A program made the translations under genes and the position numbers. From contig CP044131.1 in NCBI GenBank assembly GCA_008727115.1, positions 682,001-746,000 on the forward strand: DNA of 64,000 nt, read 5' to 3'. Source of the stretch: Comamonas testosteroni. Lineage in GTDB: Bacteria; Pseudomonadota; Gammaproteobacteria; Burkholderiales; Burkholderiaceae_C. The notes beneath the pieces were generated by a model, which was not told where the DNA came from, ran no database searches, and worked only from the letters and a program-made list of their open reading frames with translations. Shown one piece after another: positions 61,179 to 64,000 of this stretch. Positions within the stretch are counted from its first letter, which is position 1. Every line of letters begins with the position of its first letter.

Positions 61179-62643
61179 GGTCCTTCGTCATTTCGTGTGG
61201 AACACAACACTCACAATGCTCCCCTGGTTGTTGAGCCCGGTGGGCATGTGTGCAGGCCGCTGGCCGGCCTGTGCACATGTCCACGAGGCGTGTTTGATCA
61301 GGAGGATGAGTCCATGGGCATTGCCGTAGAAGCTCTGTTCACCAGCGCGCTGGGCTTGCAGCCGCCGTGGGTCGTCGATGACGTCAGGCTCGACACCGCC
61401 AAGCGGCGTATCGACTTCGAGATCGGCTGCCACACCAGCAGGCTCGCCTGCCCGGCATGCGGTGCGGCCACGCAACCGGTGCACGACCGGCTGCGCCGAT
61501 CCTGGCGGCACCTGGACTTCTTCCAGTTCGAGGCCTGGCTGCACTGCGACGTGCCGCGCGTGGCCTGCGGTGCCTGCGGCAAGACCACGCAGGTGGCCGT
61601 GCCCTGGGCGCGTCCGGGCTCGGGCTTCACCGCGGCGTTCGAAGCGCTGGCGCTGACCTTGTGCCTGGACCTGCCGGTGCGCCAGGCCGCCGAGTTGCTG
61701 CGCTGCAAGGACAAGCGGCTGTGGCGGCGCATCGAGTTCTACGTCGCGCAGGCGCGTGCGCTGGAAGACTTCGCCGGCGTGCGCACGGTGGGCATCGACG
61801 AGACCAGCCTGCGGCGCGGGCAGCACTACATCACCGTCGTGCACGACCTGGATCGCAAGCGGCTGCTGTTCGCCACCGAGGGGCGCGAGCACCGCACGGT
61901 GGTGGAGTTCGCCGAGGATCTGAAGGCCCATGGCGGCGATCCCGCCCAGGTGCGGCACGTGTGCATGGACATGAGCGCAGCCTACGCCAAGGGCGTGGCG
62001 CTGGCGCTGCCCGAGGCGCAGATCAGCTACGACCGCTTTCACGTCGTCTCGATGGCCATCGATGCGATGGACCAGGTGCGCCGCGCGGAGATGGCCACCG
62101 ACGCGCAGGCGGTGCGAGCCGCGCTGGGCGCTGGCGGCCGCAAGACGCTCAGGCAGCTGCTGTGGGGCATGCGGCGCAACCCCAGCACCTGGAGCGCCCG
62201 CCAGCTCGATGCCATGCACTGGCTGCAGCGCTCGACGCTCAAGAGCGCGCGGGCGTGGCGGCTGAAGATGGCGCTGCGCGCGGTGTACGCACGGGCCACA
62301 GCGCACAACAGCATCGAACAGGCCGCATCCGACCTCAGGGCCTGGCTGAGCTGGGCGCGGCGCTGTCGGCTCGAGCCGTTCAAGAAGCTGGCCGCCACGC
62401 TCAAGGAGCGGTTCGACGCGGTGGTGCGCGGCATGGTCGATCACCGCAGCAACGCCTTCGTCGAGGCGATGAACGGGCTGCTGCAGCAGGCCAAGCGCGC
62501 CGCGCGCGGCTTCAGGACGAGCCAGAACTTCATCGCCATCGCCTACCTGCGCATGTCCAAGCTCAAGCACCTGCCGGCCAGTCCGTTCGCGCCAGCCATG
62601 CCGACATGACGCGAAGCGTTTCCACACAAAACGGCATAGAGCC
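61179..62643 (+). mobile_element. ISL3-family insertion sequence, 1465 bp, complete
   Basis: Terminal inverted repeats start GGTCCTTCGTCATTTCGTGTGG (left, in part: GGTCCTTCGTC, TTTCGTGTGGAA) and GGCTCTATGCCGTTTTGTG, continuing GTGGAA (right, minus strand): 17 of 24 match. Flanked by GTGCTATA on both sides. One transposase gene. The IS is clearly richer in GC than the integrase it interrupts. Confidence 0.9.
61314..62609 (+). CDS. ISL3-family transposase
   Basis: Start ATG at 61314, eight bases after GGAGG. 431 residues. An N-terminal zinc-binding part (CPACGAATQPVHDRL; CGACGKTTQV), a helix-turn-helix, then the DDE catalytic domain with VGIDETSLRRGQHYITVV (first Asp), MDMSAAYAKGVALALP (second Asp) and RSNAFVEAMNGLLQQAKR (Glu). 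Full length, no frameshift, so probably active. Confidence 0.93.
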   Translation: MGIAVEALFTSALGLQPPWVVDDVRLDTAKRRIDFEIGCHTSRLACPACGAATQPVHDRLRRSWRHLDFFQFEAWLHCDVPRVACGACGKTTQVAVPWARPGSGFTAAFEALALTLCLDLPVRQAAELLRCKDKRLWRRIEFYVAQARALEDFAGVRTVGIDETSLRRGQHYITVVHDLDRKRLLFATEGREHRTVVEFAEDLKAHGGDPAQVRHVCMDMSAAYAKGVALALPEAQISYDRFHVVSMAIDAMDQVRRAEMATDAQAVRAALGAGGRKTLRQLLWGMRRNPSTWSARQLDAMHWLQRSTLKSARAWRLKMALRAVYARATAHNSIEQAASDLRAWLSWARRCRLEPFKKLAATLKERFDAVVRGMVDHRSNAFVEAMNGLLQQAKRAARGFRTSQNFIAIAYLRMSKLKHLPASPFAPAMPT

Positions 62644-62651
62644 GTGCTATA
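62644..62651. repeat. Target site duplication, right
   Basis: GTGCTATA, identical to the left copy. Confidence 0.88.
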
Positions 62652-63527
62652 AAGGGTTGGCGCCTCTCCCTCCCAGTTTTCTTTGCCAAATACACTACGG
62701 ACAGCTCGCTGCATACCTCCGTATATATTCTTGTATTGTTCGGATTCCGACATACGCATCAATTCAGGCGACTTGAGATGCGAAATAAATTTAAGCCATT
62801 CTTCAATATGCTTAATTTTCTCTCTATCAAGATTATCAAGAAGAATGATGCGTTTCTCGCTATTTCCTCGGATAGACGAATGTTTTGCATTGAAAACAAC
62901 AAGAGACAGCGAAGATTTTATTGATCCATCGGAACCATAAATCGGATCACCCAAAGCGTTTTTGTGCAGATACTTTTCAACGCTGGCATCGAGCCACTCA
63001 ATAGGGCGGAGTCCTACGTAAAGATTTGCTCTAATGAACAACAGAGCATTGAAGAGATGTTCAGACCTAGATGTAAAAGCCGCTTGCAGGAGCAAATCAA
63101 CCGCTTCATCTGAAAAATCTTTGGCTTTTACTGAAGATGTATTTTTGGATGTTTTTGGAAGCTCGCCAACTACTATCGCCAATATCTCTGAATATGCAGC
63201 CTCATAATCCCCAAGATCTTGGAAGCTGGAATCCATCAATCCCTGAGCCTTCTGGGCGAGCCAGAAAAGTGTTGCCGATTTTTCCATCCGAGCTGTTGCT
63301 TGCGTAATTTTCTTGGACTGCACCCTATCCTTCAGGTCTTGCACAATAATTTCGGGTGTCAGTTGTGAATAATTAGAAATCGATGCGCGACTTGCTATTT
63401 GCCTAATTTTTCTGGAATATGCCAATATAGTTTCCGAAGCCAAAGATTCTCCAACTCGTTCCTCGGCTGCTATGCGTGAAAATAGGCCGCCTGCGCGAAG
63501 TGTTCCATCAAATGATTTTTTGTACAT

Positions 63528-64000
63528 CTGAAATCAGCCTCAAATTTACAAAACACAGAAGGTATTTGTTGTGTGGCTAGATATACGCTCACTCGCCCCT
63601 CAAACGCCCTGAAGGGGCCAGGTTGAGTCAATTTTTCGATTTCATGATCGCCGGGTGGGCACAAGAAATAACGTTCTCGTTATCAAGAGAAATCGACAGA
63701 TTGGAACCACAAGATCGCACCCACCCACCATGCCCACAACGCAAGTAATTATGGCTGCAGGGTAAGGTTCCAGGGGTGGGTTGTTTCGACGACAAGTGCT
63801 GCGCACCTCTGTTTGCAGGAGGTTTTTCTTGGTCACAGTGCAGCATTACTCCCCAAAACCTTGTACGTATCGCCGCCAAGATAGGTGCGCATCACAACAA
63901 GAAAACAAGGGAAATTGCCGTCTATTGGGTCCAATTTCGCTCAAAAACAGTAGATATGTGTACATATCACAACATACACCCCACCCCGCAGGAATGCGAC
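63528..64000. other. Right-end region upstream of the split integrase
   Basis: 473 bases with no convincing gene. It holds two perfect dyads: ATAACG TTCT CGTTAT (63668-63683) and GATATGT GT ACATATC (63953-63968). They may be operators or attachment-site elements. GAGG at about 11 bases precedes the integrase ATG. Confidence 0.5.

Larger units (their letters stand above)
60939..63527 (-). pseudogene. Second tyrosine integrase, split by the ISL3-family element
   Basis: The N-terminal part runs from 63527 (MYKKSFDGTLRAGGLF) to the right edge of the insertion. The C-terminal part continues from 61178 with STRHQAVANARVDGLTQKEI and ALFGHSSTNTARRHYG, the Arg, His and Tyr boxes of a tyrosine recombinase. 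Removing 61179-62643 and one 8-bp duplication restores a single frame of 371 codons. The insertion falls in the box II codons (LYS-TRHQ) and must inactivate it. Lower GC than the IS and the cassette. Confidence 0.85.

Noticed and set aside
61457-62776. A 439-codon plus-strand frame inside the IS
   Set aside because: Out-of-frame shadow of the high-GC transposase gene; low-complexity Arg/Ala/Gly translation.
61188-63527. A 779-codon minus-strand reading frame
   Set aside because: Its N-terminal third is the real integrase, but the rest reads antisense through the ISL3 transposase, which happens to be open in that frame.
63628-63879. An 83-codon minus-strand frame at the right end
   Set aside because: No ribosome site, unusual composition, no recognisable domain; it crosses a dyad.
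1-64000. CRISPR array
   Set aside because: No regularly spaced direct repeats with unique spacers were seen; repeats found are dispersed or single inverted ones.

Overview
The window looks like a chromosomal segment of a beta-proteobacterium of the Comamonadaceae (Burkholderiales), most like Comamonas. This rests on gene order (hisF-hisI-hisE-DUF4870-hinT-tatABC-htrA; petABC-sspA-sspB; secA-argJ-DUF815-mutT; yacG-zapD-coaE-pilD-pilC-pilB) and on two families of short intergenic repeats of a kind I associate with that family. I cannot assign a species from the sequence alone.

Core part, 1-41.7 kb. The left edge cuts a hexose-6-phosphate mutarotase. Next is a complete seven-gene pel operon on the minus strand (pelA-B-C-D-E-F-G, 13.05 down to 0.52 kb) for synthesis and export of the cationic Pel biofilm polysaccharide. 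It is divergent from the distal histidine genes hisF, hisI and hisE. Housekeeping genes follow: a DUF4870-like membrane protein, a patatin-like lipase, a HIT hydrolase, the Tat translocase, an HtrA/Deg protease, an MHS-type transporter, a Nif3 protein, PdxA, MscL, the cytochrome bc1 complex, SspA/SspB, tRNA-Thr(TGT), a DciA-like protein, SecA, ArgJ, a DUF815 ATPase, MutT, YacG, ZapD, CoaE and the type IV pilus genes pilD-pilC-pilB. Strong hairpin terminators separate most units. Five copies of one dispersed repeat and three of another lie in the intergenic gaps.

Accessory part, about 41.76-64 kb (the right end is outside the window). The island starts at a 3' half-tRNA-Pro(CGG), a typical attachment-site scar, followed by a tyrosine integrase. 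Its cargo is: hipB-hipA with three operators spaced exactly 50 bp; a three-gene minus-strand operon with a metallophosphoesterase; two divergent unknown genes; a long unidirectional cassette (47.9-59.4 kb); and a minus-strand XRE regulator/nucleotidyltransferase pair under a large dyad. A second tyrosine integrase, in the minus orientation, is split by a 1465-bp ISL3-family element with a perfect 8-bp target duplication.

The best candidate for an undescribed system is the 47.9-59.4 kb cassette. In order it holds: an excisionase-type HTH protein, a short GrpE-like protein, an Hsp70 with a long extra C-terminus, an AAA+ ATPase, a single-pass proline-rich membrane protein, a large protein with a Cys4 zinc knuckle, a degenerate J-like segment and probable C-terminal PH-like domains, an unknown soluble protein, a secreted protein, a second single-pass proline-rich protein with the same N-terminal motif, another secreted protein, an RDD membrane protein, and a small membrane protein whose first ten residues equal those of the RDD protein. 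The genes overlap or nearly touch, so they probably act together. A mobile, envelope-linked Hsp70/AAA+ proteostasis or defence machine is my inference; I know of no described system with this composition.
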